Positions 1 to 12,400 of a stretch of 64,000 nt of DNA are shown one piece after another. Source of the DNA: Scortum barcoo (Eukaryota; Chordata; Actinopteri; Centrarchiformes; Terapontidae); NCBI GenBank assembly GCA_023238725.1, contig CM041536.1:15779271-15843270 (forward strand). The letters are read 5' to 3'. The notes beneath the pieces are model-generated. The model worked only from the letters and a program-made list of their open reading frames with translations. It made no database searches and was not told the origin of the DNA. A program made the translations under genes and the position numbers. Each line of letters opens with the position of its first letter. Position 1 is the first letter of the stretch.

Positions 1-1029
1 TAGTTTGTGTTTGGTGAAAACACAAACAGTGTGGTCTGGTGGCTGTCTTGTATTTTCCTTGTGAGACATGAACTCACACAGACTCACAGGGGAGTTACAT
101 GCTTGCTTAAATGTTAGGTTGAAAAAAAAAAGATGATTGACTTTTGCCAAGAAAAACAACTAATGTCTTGAGAGCTAGAAACAATTACCTATGTTGTTCT
201 GCCAGGTCAATGCCTGTGGTCAGGGAATGAAGACAAATAGCCGCGCTAATGCACTCTGTCCTGTAGAGATGGAGGTGTTTGATAATAGTGTACTCTACAG
301 GGCACCTGGGTGTTGCTAAATGCCTCATTAGGGGTGGTCTCTCTGTGAGAATGCCCATGGCCAGAGCACTTCATCGCCATCTGCTCCTTCCTCATGTCTG
401 CAGACAAGGTCTACTGGGAATGTTTTGTCTTTTTAAAAGTTCAGCTGCTTTAGATTTCTTTTATAGCGTCTTAATTTCTAGATTTTGGATAGTTGTTAAT
501 TAATGGCTGCTGGTTAACGGTTGTTTTATAGCACATGTGATGCTGAGCCCAAACCGGAGAAGCCAGTATATGTGAGGAGGTGACATCTATGAAATGCTAT
601 ATATTGGGCTGAGATCAGAAGTCAGCGGCACCATATTGGCTGCTAGCTTTAAATCTGTCACCATCGCCATCAGGATTGTTTCCCATCACCCCCTGCACCG
701 TGTGCCGGCCATGCTGCCAAAGACAACAGGGACTCTAGCAGCCAGGAAACAGAGGTGTTAGCTTAACCCACATGGCACAAGCTGTCTGTTTCTTCTCTTT
801 CTCACTTCCCTCTCCCTCGCTCTTTTTCCTCAATCTCTATTATTCACTCTTTCCGAATTGTTGACTTGACTGGCAACGCAAAATATGTCTTTCCCTGCGA
901 TAATGCGTGATGATCTTTCCTTGTCATCCATTTCTTAACAGATGGAGGTTTTTAACACTCTTCTTCCAACACTTGAGCTTCCTCTTTTGTTCGGTGGGGA
1001 GGGGGTATTCTTCTGGAGGGGTGCTGCAC

Positions 1030-1115
1030 AGGCCCGTGCTGCTGAAAGATGTGGGCACTCGAGCGGCGAAGAGAGATGCATTACACGAACGCTGCTCGCG
1101 CGGGTGAAATCGTGT
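1030..1115. promoter_or_regulatory. small CpG-dense cluster, possible promoter or 5' UTR exon
   Basis: About nine CpG dinucleotides fall within roughly 85 bp, including CTCGCGCGGG near 1095-1104, in a background that is otherwise almost free of CpG. It lies about 2.2 kb upstream of the semaphorin start codon, where a non-coding first exon or promoter could sit. No TATA box is obvious beside it. The sequence shows the cluster; its role as a promoter is inference. Confidence 0.25.
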
Positions 1116-3130
1116 CAGGGCTCCCTTGAAGATACTGTAGGAACCACCGCCAGCACTATCACTGTTGCACACAAAGAGTGCGAAGACTGCACAGATTTTA
1201 ACTTGCTCACTTTCTCGCTCTCGTTGCTGATTGCCCATCCATCACACACAGCTTCGTATCTGTATTTCTGACCCTCAAGGTGTGAAGGTGCCTCAATTTG
1301 TCATCTTGAATAAACAGCAGTCTGTTTATCAGGCTCTAATCCTTTCTGGTTTAAAGCTACAGGGCACTTGGATGGGTGCCACTCTGCCCTGATTCTCAGT
1401 GATGAAGTTAAGTTTCAAACACCAGATGACAAAACTGTACAGGGGTACTAAATGAAGTGAAATGAGTTGTACTTTTACAGCTTGTAACTGCCTGCCAACA
1501 TGGCATTTTACATTTTATCATGCAATGCAAATCTGTGTGCGGAGGCGTGAATGAATGTGCCCAGAATGTCACCTTATATAATTTCCTGGGCGCTGCGTAG
1601 ACGGACTTTTTTCAAAAATATTATTGCGTCTTCTCTTGCCTACGTGTCCAGTTCCTCCAACTGCAAATGACAGGCTTTCTTTCAGTATCTGAGGTATGTG
1701 TGTATGTGTGTTTGCCACCAAGGATCTATTAATCTAAGCTGACACTGTTTGTGTTGTCCCGAGACAGGTTGACGTGCTATCTGACATGGGGGGGTGGAAG
1801 GAACGTAATGAGGGAGATGAAGCAAAAAGGTTGAAGGGGGGAGGCATTCTTTTGATGCATTCATTAATTTCTTCATTGATTGTCTGGTTAATTAGTAGCT
1901 AGAAGGCTGTGGAATGTGCAGGAATGTAGGTTTAAAAACACGGCTAAAGTTTGTATTTCAGTAGGTTGATGCAGTACAGACAAAGATTTTTATTACCATT
2001 ATCACGATTTAATGATGCATTCAAGTCATTTGATATGATGCACTACTTTCTGGAGGTGGCATAAACTACTAAAATGTGTGAAGTTGTGCTGATGAGTACC
2101 TGATTCAGACTAGATCAGGACCAATAGTCATAGATACCTATATATTCATGGATATCGGTTCCTTGCATTATTGGGCTTTGTACCTTTTAAGTATTTAGAA
2201 GTCTACAGTAATCCTTGATTCAGAGTTTCGACACTGCGTGTTAGCTAATCACTTATTAACGCTTAGGTCTTGATTTCTTTTTTGTGTCTGTTAATATAAA
2301 GTTTTGCTGAAGAAAGGAAAATCCTCTCTGCAGACTCATAATATCCGTTGAATGCACTTCAGAACACCCTGTGTCCTGTTATCATGTGAGAGTAACGCTT
2401 GCCACCAACTCCAAATTGCAAATTGATTAAATGGACAACGTTTTATCGCGGCTGGATCTGTGTCAGGTCAAAATAGCAATAAAACTGTAATGCTGTTACA
2501 TTTGTAAGTTTCTAACATTTAAATTTTAAAGTTCCCTCCTTAATACAACCAAAACATGTCCAGTTTCTGCCACCATGATTTCATGATGTCTCGTGTTCAA
2601 TTAGTGCACAGCCCTCAAGTTTTCATTGCTGATTAGAGACAGAAAGCTTGTTGTGGCTGTTTCCATGACTATCCACTTATTCTTTTTTTTTTTCATCGAG
2701 TGTGAATTAATGTCTGTGCCACAGGCCTCTTTAATGCACTGTGAAGTCTGAGACAGCACATGGCCCATTTTCTTTACGGGGCATAAAGGAGGAGCTGACA
2801 GGGTCATCAGCCAATGTTAAAACTATGGGCAAGTATCATTTAACTCAAGATTTAAATGAGTTATCCACGTCAAGATAAGATGGAGGGGGGAGAGAAGCTG
2901 AAAGAGGCACAGCAGAGTGGAAGATAGGAGAATGTGACTGTTTTGTTACCCTGACCTTTGTTTTGGGCAAACAGATTTAAAGGCGACACAAAAGGAAAAG
3001 CGGTGACAGGCAACAGCTGATGTAGGACGGGTAAAGAGAGGGGACATGCCTGTAGGGCTCCATGGTGAAACAGCTGAATAGTCACAACAGAAACCTGTGT
3101 ACATATGCTGCATGAAGTTAGATGAGACTG

Positions 3131-3143
3131 CACACACACTCAC

Positions 3144-3181
<38 letters not shown>
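3131..3181. repeat. (CA)n microsatellite
   Basis: Imperfect CA repeat that becomes pure from about 3149. It lies roughly 100 bp upstream of the semaphorin start codon, just before the pyrimidine tract that may form the acceptor of the first coding exon. Confidence 0.95.
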
Positions 3182-3183
<2 letters not shown>

Positions 3184-3278
3184 GATTGCTCCTCCCCAGC
3201 TTGACTCTTTTCTCCAGTCTACCTCAAGGGTTGCAGAAAAGGACAGAGTGAAAACTGAACAAGACCACTCTACACACC

Positions 3279-3477
3279 ATGAAGACAGAGGACCCTGTTA
3301 ATCAGAGTCCGAATAAAACTGGGACTCTGTGCTGCACGTCTGGCAGTAATTATGGGAAGAGGATTTCGGTGCTTGCCCATCCAGGGGTCCCATTAGTGGG
3401 ACTGATGTTGTTGGCCACCCTACCTTTTGGAGCAAGCATCAAACAAAGTGTCCCCAGGGTCAAACTGAGCCACAGAG
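3279..3477 (+). CDS. sema3d: sema3 coding exon 1 (start codon, signal peptide)
   Basis: Encodes residues 1-66 plus the first base of codon 67. The ATG has A at -3, and an in-frame TGA sits just upstream at 3249-3251, which fixes this as the first possible start in the frame. A hydrophobic stretch at residues 37-53 (VPLVGLMLLATLPFGAS) is the signal-peptide core, preceded by an unusually long 36-residue leader. The mature N-terminus KQSVPRVKLSHR matches the family pattern that opens the sema domain. The donor is GAG|GTAAGA. Confidence 0.9.
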
Positions 3478-6400
3478 GTAAGAACTAAAACTGTTGATTT
3501 ATCTGTTAATTTTAGCGTTGTTGTGTTTTGACATTCACTTTGATACTTACATATTGTTTAGTATGTATACAGGGCGGTCTGAGAGCAAAATAAAACCATT
3601 TCAAAGAAATGTTGTCCTTCATAATCTGTGCACTTGCACGTAGCTGGACTACAAAGGAATATGTGATATCTGTTGGCTCACACCTATGAGCCTCTTGAAT
3701 TATTTGTCTCTTACACCAGTTTTTTTTTATTGCATTTCAGCCATTCATTTTTCATCCTAAAAGGCCAAGTCTTGGCTCTGTCTGTCTCACTCTCTGCAAA
3801 GTTCTGTCTTTACTTGTCTCTCCTCCACTTGTGGTTTTGTGCACTTAGCCAAGAGAAAAGTGAGAAGAGTGGTTAGTAGACTCTGTTGCACTGTTAAAGT
3901 AAATGGTCTCTGAAACATCACTGTAAAGCAGAGTGAGAGATTTAAGACTCACTCGCTGATCCATTAACCCAATTCATAATACCAGTTTGTCACGTTTGAT
4001 CGGCACCTGAATGTTCCCTGGTCACTTTTTGTGAAACATTACCAAATCTCTTAATCCTCTCATTTATATATCCTTATTACATTAAACTTACGTAAACAGT
4101 AATGTTGTTCTCCATTCCTGTGTTTCTGATTTACATACATAAGATGTATTTCAGGTTGATGGTCTTGGTTCACAGGAGACTGTCGTTCAGTCTGTTGTGT
4201 GTTTATTAGCCAGTCCCGGCGATGTGCACTGTGTCCATGTGTTTTTTGCGTCAACTCAGTCTGTTTGCTTTGTGCCACGGGGGGAAAGCTAAATTATTGC
4301 TCCCCTTAAGACCCATTCTTAACTCCAGTGCAAACTTTACTTCAAAGTCTCCATCCCTCATGCCATGTATCAGCTACAAGAAACCACACAAATGAACTTC
4401 AGTCTAGCTCCATAAAACTGAATCCCCACTGTGACCTAAAAGTAAACTCACTCTGACTTCAGCCTCCGAAAGCGCTCCTCTGGTCAAAGGCTTCTAAAAC
4501 CCAGCATGGCTCGAAATAGATACACATGTACGTCCCGAGTGTCCAACATAAATATATGTAAGTAGCTGGAGGAATAATGATTGCTGGGGACAGTGTTTAC
4601 TCAGCAGTTAGGCTAGTATTTAGTTCTACAGTGTCTCATTTTATGTTTGTTTCAAACTAACCAGTTGATAAAATAAAGCAATCATTTCATATGTGATTGC
4701 GTTTTAATGTGGCCATATATCTGAGGAAACCTTTTTGATACTCTGGGTGTGTCTCTTGGCAAGGCTGACTAAACTGTAGCGTTCATTCAAGGGAACATCT
4801 GACTCTGTAGTGGTTTCTTTTGGACCACGGATTAGAACAATGTTCATTTTTGGCTCTCATGGTCTGAATGACTGAATTAAAGAAGGATCTATCAAAAGCA
4901 AAACCACCTCCAGCTCAGTGCACACATCATGCACAAATATTGTCATCATCTCATCAGTGTGCACTCTTCAAAAGCAACACCACCCAGCAGTGATCACTCT
5001 TCAAACATCACATTGCGTCGCCCTCCTGTGAGAGCAAGTTTCAGCGGGTGAAGGGTGAAACGATCAAAGTGAAATCATCCCTGACTGAGTGAACAGCTCC
5101 AAAACAACTGGCTTCCACTCCAAACATATTTATTTTGTTCTGAAAAACACATCTTGAGCACAAGTTCAAGTTTCATCCAGAGTCGCAACATCAACGTGGC
5201 CTTGTGCCAGATGACAAATAAATCTGGTCATGCTGCACATTAAAATTGTTGTTCCGCCTTTGCTCTTAATGTGCGATCAAAAAGATCAAGTTATACCACT
5301 TACAGTCTGTCCATAGTCTGTCCATGGTCTTATGGCCTTTATTACTCAGAGGCTACAGTTTATCAGTCATATGCAGTAGAAAGACAATTTAAAGGACATT
5401 TTCTTCGACTTGTTAACAGCTGGGCAACACGTAACCTCCGTTTAGTACAGACATCTTCTCAGCACGAGCAAATCAAAACATGTTTCTGTGAATTAAATCT
5501 GGCTCAATCTCTTTAGCTCATCTGTATTAGTTTCTTCTGAGCACTGACTTAACATTAGATCCTGGTTGTGACGTTGCTCTGTGTATTCTGAAACCATAGA
5601 AAGGACATACTACACTGCATATTAATGGAAGGCTGTAATCATGCAACATAAAAACAGCAGCCTCATCTCAGCTAGCTAAAGTGCGAGCAGAGTACAATGA
5701 TGAGTATGTGCTTCCGATGAATATTGTTCAAATTTATGCTTCATTAAGTGTCTTTTCCCCTTCATCCTCTTAGTTGAACTCCACTCCTCCCACAAAAGCC
5801 AATGCTATTGCTGATAAAGTATTACCTTGCTCATCCTGTTAGGTGGTCTGCATTACACAATAACAGATATTATAGTATTACAGTAGTTATAGTATTATAG
5901 AGCTTACGTCTTGTCTATAAGCAGAGCCTAAACCTGTCAGCAGCGAGCCAGCACAGTGATATCTTACTGGAATGTGTGGATGAGAGCGGCTCAGAGCTCC
6001 AGCAGAAGGGCTAATCAAAAGTTGTTTAGGGGTCTGAGGGCTCTCCTGCTTGGAGAAAGGTGTGGAGCACTATGCCAAGCGCTGACAGTTAAGAGGCCCG
6101 TTTCAATGGGCTCATAGTGCTGCGTGTTTACAGAACAGATTAACGTTAGCCAAGGGCTAGCAGGCCTAATCTCTCTGTAAGGTTTTGTCTGCTGGGGGCA
6201 TGATGTATGTGTGTGTGTGTGTAGGGGTGAGAGATATGAGCATGTGGGGGTGCCGCGTGTGTGAGCATGTGTATAGGAGGAGGTATTACGCGGGATTGCG
6301 TGGTGTGGAGGGGTCCTAGAAGTTCAAATATTGAGGGTTGGTAACCTCTGCAATTCTTCACACCAAGAGGGTAATCACAATGTCAATCCTTTCAGAGTGA

Positions 6401-9400
6401 CTCCCACAGGACTCCCCCACATTGAGCCAGTGTTTATTCAAGGCATGTTGCTATACTGGCACGCTGAAAAGAGCCTGGTGATAGAGGAGATTTCCTCAGA
6501 TCAAGGAGATCAAGGACACAGTACTGAGCTGAGAATGTAGTCAATGTTCAGCTCCCAGATATGGACCTCAGAGGCTGGGGTCCAAAATCCAATTGATACC
6601 AATAGAAAAGGTCATACACAATATTTTTTAACCCTTTACATACTATTTATTAAAAGTGTTACTTTTAAATCATATAGAAATCAACAGCAAATGATACCAT
6701 CATCTAATGGGCGAGCAACAGGTATTCCACCTGCTCTCATCGTGATCTAATCCAGTGTTAACCATGACTGGATTACGGTGCAGCCACAGGTCATGTTCTG
6801 TCTGCAATGAGGTGTAGTCTGGAAAATACTGCTAGAGACACAGGTAGTTTTAGAATAAATAAACCCCATTCCCATCTCCTTTCAAACAGCTGCTTTTACA
6901 CTGAGAGATATCTTCATGGTTAATGAAGCAGCTATGAAAACACCCCGATAAAGACATTCGATAACGCAGCCACTGAAGTCGTGTGCTGTTGAGGTCTTTG
7001 CTACTGTATCTCTTCTCTATCAGCATGTGTGGCTGAGATGTTGAACCACAGAGGATTAGACAGTTTCAAGTCAGGCCAAGACACGTTTTTCCCTGGAAGA
7101 GGAAACCCAGTGCTTGTCTTTGGGATTTTGATATGCGTCAACTGCAGAGAATAAGCTAAACTTGACACTGTAATCCTGCTAAAATATTATTTTCCGAGGG
7201 ACTGTAATCTGGTACTAGATGGTGCATGCGCTGTACTGCGGATTTATTTATCTCTTTGTTTGTCTCTGTGTCTGTCTGTTTTTCTCTCTCTGTGGGCCAG
7301 AACTGTTGCAAGCTGGCAGCATCTCTCTGTTTTTGGGCCCCTCCGATGGCCTCCACTCCCACTCGCTGCTGTTGGATGAGGAGAGAGGTCGTCTGCTGTT
7401 GGGAGCCAAGGATCACATCTACCTGCTCGACCCCGACAATCTGGCCAGAGCACCCAGAAAGGTACACCAAGAATAGGAATGTGCAAATTATATACAGTGT
7501 AGAGTGAGACAGCCTGGAAAAAATATGAGTCCAAAAATGAGTTTAGTGCAGTAAATAAACAGCAGACTTTGGTTTTATAGCTGTTCAAGCCATTTACTAT
7601 ATTTGAGAGATTGTTTAGGTAGACGCTGAAGTGTTTACAGCGGTTTTAAGTGTCCCCACACACTCTGACACAAGGATAGTGCTGGAAGAAATTCAAGTTT
7701 GAACAGGAGATGGAAACTCATGCTTGGAGTCAACTGAGACATCCTAATAACCTCTGCTATTTGCTGTGTGCGCCTCATTATCACAGAGACAGTCATTTAG
7801 CTTCAGCTCATGACACTTATACCTGTTTTGCCATTGAGTGCGGTGATGTAAGGCATTTTTTTTCCATTAGTGCTGAAATGCACTCAGCCGTGTATTGTTT
7901 CAGAGAAGAGCTCACCATTCAGTCAGCAGCAGTCTGAAGCTGTCTCTCTGGTGAGGTCAAGGCCATTGTGTAGGAGGGCACGCGCACGGGCCACACAAGC
8001 TTTCACACATACACAAACACACACAAATGCACTTGGACGGATGCCATATGTTAAAGTTTGTAGACATGAGTGTGTGTTTACGCAGCTGAGGTTGATCCGC
8101 AAGCGGGATGACAGTCTGTTTATTTGATTTTTATCTGGTTGTTTTAACTCTTAGTCTTGCTCTCAAAGTGTTGCCCCTCCGCTCGGTGATACTGATGCCA
8201 GGGAGATATGCACCAAAAGACTAATTCTCTCTGTCTTTTGGGACCGCCCTCGACGGCTAAGAGGGTCTAGAGACACAAACTTGGAGTTTATTGGTTAAAC
8301 TGGACGGGGATCGTCTGGCACTGAAACACAACCAGTCCAGTTGTTTCTACCTCGATTTTTAGGCGATGAACTTTTAACTGCAGTGTTTAAATGTCACCAG
8401 TATGCTGTGTTAAAACTAAGCCCCTGATCATTTCATATTCTGTGTCTCAAACCCTGCTTAAAACTGCACTCAGACAACACATCACGTTGTAACACTGGAT
8501 TTCTGCATGAATTCCTCGGTGGCATGTGATGATTTGGAATCATGAGATGTTTTAATAAATTGTGCCGCTGTGTTTGCATGCATGTTTAGGCTCTGTTGAC
8601 CCATGAGTAAGTCCGGCGATAGCGCTCCTTGGTAGGATTTAGTGGAGGTGACACGCTAAGCACATAAGCCTGTTATAACACGTGTGAACATGGCGGTGTG
8701 CATTGAAGGGACACTGGATGTTGTGCGTCCATCGCTCTCTGGTACCTGGAGGTGTTAATTACTGTACTAACTGAGTCTAACTGAGATCAGTTGTTAAATA
8801 ATCCCCAAATGGCACAGAAGAGACGAGGAGCAAAGATTTTGCCTATGCTCATTAATAGTTACATTTATATGGTATTTTTGATAAAAATAACAAATGCAAA
8901 ATAAGAAATAATTGAATATAATCCATAAAAGAAAAAACTGATCTATGATACCTGTAGCAAAAAAGCCAAATAGTATGTCTCTAAAAGGGATTTAATACAA
9001 TAAAGAACTGGATGAGCTTCTCCAGAAGAGCTGAGGGGCCCTGCTGGCAAAGGCCCGCTCTCTTGTCTTTGGCATTAAAGTGTCACTACAAAGGATCTTT
9101 TGGAGGATTGGACTGCACTTAGGCTCCTATCAGGTTAGGGGTCAGCAGCTTACTCTGTAGTACGCTTTAAAGTGATCCATAAAATTTTATATTCTACTTA
9201 AAAGGCACAAGTAGCCAGTGTAGAGATGCTAAAACACAAGTATTGTGACCTCTCTCGTCAGATACTGTGAGACATCTGGCTGCTGAATTCTGGATCTATT
9301 GGAGCTTGAACGAATTATATTGTTATTTTATTGGCTTAAATGGGGATAAAGTGGATTGCAACAGTCTGGCAGAGATTTAATCAAAGTGTAAAAGACGGTA

Positions 9401-12400
9401 TCCAAGTTCCTTGAGATAAAAAAAAGCTCTGATCTTAAAAACTTGAGGTTTTGGAGCATATAAATGGGATATAACTTTATGCTGTGAAATGTTTCTCCTT
9501 TTATTTTTCTGTCATTAGATTCTCTGGCCTGCTCACCGGGACCGAGTCGAAATGTGCAAACTGGCAGGCAAAAATGTAAATGTAAGTGTTTCTAAAGAAA
9601 GTCACAAACAAATTGCATAGACTCTATCTGTATGCCTTTTTGTGTTGTAATATACAGTATACCTGTCAGACTTCCTGTTGTATTTCAACCTCACTCTTTT
9701 TCTGCTCTTTCATCTTGTCCCTGCTTGCCCTAGTTGGAGTGTGCCAACTTTGTGAGGGTCCTCCACAACTACAATCGAACACATATCTATGCCTGTGGGA
9801 CAGGAGCCTTCCATCCCAACTGCGCTTTCATTGAAATCACTGGTCGCAGACAGGTAAAGCAGATACGAGTCTCAGAAAAAATCATTTTGGCTTATGTTCA
9901 GGAACTGGATTTCAGTTGTTCAGTGTATAATTTCATCTTCATTTTTGTGTCTCAGGATGGAGTGTTCCAGCTGTTGTCTAGTACAGTTGAGTCTGGCAGG
10001 TTGAAATGCCCTTTTGATCCCATGCAGCCATTCACCTCAGTCCTCACAGGTAAGAACGAGCCATCATACAATACTCTGGCAGTCCTCTGCCTGCCTTATC
10101 TCTTGTGAACCAGAACTTTATTGCTGCGCAGCACCATTTACCAAGGAGTACATTATGTTTCTCCTCAAGTCTCCACTCAGTTGCTGTAAATCTGTGTTCA
10201 TACGTCTGTTTTCCCAGTGCTTTTCTGCAAGTTATTTTGTTCAGGAAAGAGGCAAGCAGGCATTTCTCAGGCAGCAGCAAAGTTACTTAGCAGAGAATTG
10301 TAAACAACAAGTGTTTTTGAGCCTTATCTCTCTTTCATATGTTTGTTTCTTGAAATATTTCTCAGTCTGTGTTTTTATAAGTGGGCTTACAGAGGTAAGC
10401 CTATGAAATGGTAATAATGTAAACAGCCGAATGTGTTTTCTGATGTTTTTTATGGTGTACATATTGAAATAGGATTGCAAAAATGGGACAGCTATTGACT
10501 TATGACTTTTCATGTACAATAATTTAATGTAATGTAATGTAATGTAAGTGTTAATTTCTTTTCTCAATATATTGATGCCATGACTGCTTGCTCTGTAATT
10601 GTTCCAGATCAGTACCTGTATGTGGGCACATCTTCAGACTTCCTGGGCAAAGACACAACGTTCACACGCTCCCTAGGCCCTCCACCTGACCAGCACTACA
10701 TACGCACAGACATCTCTGAAGACTACTGGATCAATGGTACACACATGCTTGCACATATCCACATTAACACGCCGAGTGCACTCAAGACTTGTTATTGCTT
10801 TTTCTCCAAACTTCCAGCCTCTCTACTGATACAAAGAGCCTCTCTGTGCACTCAGAATGGTTATTGGCATTCCAGTGCAGAGGAAACAGCCCACTTATTC
10901 ATTTAGCTGGAACTTTTATATGAATGCCATAGCTGAACAGGGACCACACCTACTGGGGAATTTACAGCGTACCACAAAGTTCACGGTCTTAGTCACACAA
11001 CCGCATAGCCACACACACACACACACACACCAAACATGCACTTACTCACACACACAGGCATGCACAGTCATCACTGAGGAGGGAGTCTTCTCTCTCTCTG
11101 TATACATCTCCGGTCTCAAGTGTTTTACAGGCTCTGATGGGTTGTCGTGTATCAACAGTTGTCACCGGGACCTAAATCCTTACACATGGTCTCCACATTT
11201 CACAGCCGCACAGTCAGAGATGTTTGGAGTAATTATGTCTCTCTCTCGGTGTGTGTATACAGGGTTTGTTGGTGCAGGGCAGCCAGAGAGAAAGAGCACA
11301 TCATTTCATGCAGTGTTTTTGTTCCTTTGAGCCTGTGGAACATCTTTCCAGTGCCGCAGGACTAACAATGACCTTCTGTTTAGTGTGTTAGCAGTCGTAC
11401 ATTAAGCTGCTCCAGTTGGGGAATCACCCTCTGGTGGTTGGCTCGGCTGTGAGGGGTTGAGCTAATGTTGATGTAATGTCACTGCAACACTTTGGACTAG
11501 TTCCCCCCCTTTAATCAGGACACTGATGGCAACGTGCTGTTGCAGTCTCCTTTTCCTCTAATTCCTACATTGTGTATAGTTTTTACTGTCCTCGTTCTAA
11601 TACGATCCTGTCACGCTGTAAAATGTCATAAAACAGGAATTAATAATAATTCTTAGCATTTGTTTTTCCGATGTCTTTCTTAAGTCGCACAAGGTCACTT
11701 CAGAAACCTAACCATAAGAAACTTACTCACTACATATCAGGTAGAAATATTTTTTTTATTTTCTGCGCAGCATTTGTTATGTGCTACACACGGGTCAAAT
11801 GACGTGTGTAACAGGAAACCTGTCGCTCAAAGTGACCCTCAGAAAATGATCACTTAACTCTGCAGTTCCTGTCTGTAGCTCTACACAGTGTTTTAATGTA
11901 TTTCAGATCCATGTTTTGGACTCAAGCCATCTCTACCGTTTTTGTCCACTCCAAACCACTTTAATCAGCATCATTTAAAAGCTCTGATAAACCCTCTGTA
12001 TGTTACCTGTCCAGCACCAGACAGATGGCAGACATTTAGTGTCTCGCTAGTGAGGACAATGGAACATTTAGCAGTTGAGGAGCCAGAGCAAGAAAGAGAG
12101 TGAATGTTAGTCTTATATTCATTGTGTGTCCAGAAAGGACTCGAAATGAATGCTAATGTCACACCTTCAACTTCAGAAGGTGGCATATGTTAGTGTTTTG
12201 TCCCACTGCCCCCAGTTGAATTGAAAGCAGGACTTTAGCTTGTAATTGAATATCTAAATTGTGGTATGTTTATTTTCAATTAATGGATATGTACACTGTT
12301 TCAAACTCTGTGGATGCATTATTAGGGTAGATCTCTGAGCTAAAAGATGATCTCTACGCCAGACTGCCACTTAATAGATACTGCCAGACAGGCTGAAAAT

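Larger units (their letters stand above)
1..3217. other. 5' flanking / upstream non-coding DNA
   Basis: No exon of a recognisable protein is visible on either strand. The stretch is AT-rich and CpG-poor, apart from a CpG cluster near 1030-1115 and a CA repeat at 3131-3181, both listed separately. The first coding exon of the semaphorin follows. A pyrimidine-rich tract ending in CAG at 3217 is a plausible acceptor for the exon that carries the start codon, so part of this stretch may be a 5' UTR intron. That is inference; no transcript evidence is available. Confidence 0.6.

Noticed and set aside
924..1271. Overlapping open frames of about 105 codons on both strands
   Set aside because: Explained by the CpG-rich cluster; neither protein has domain features. 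The region is noted instead as a possible regulatory site.
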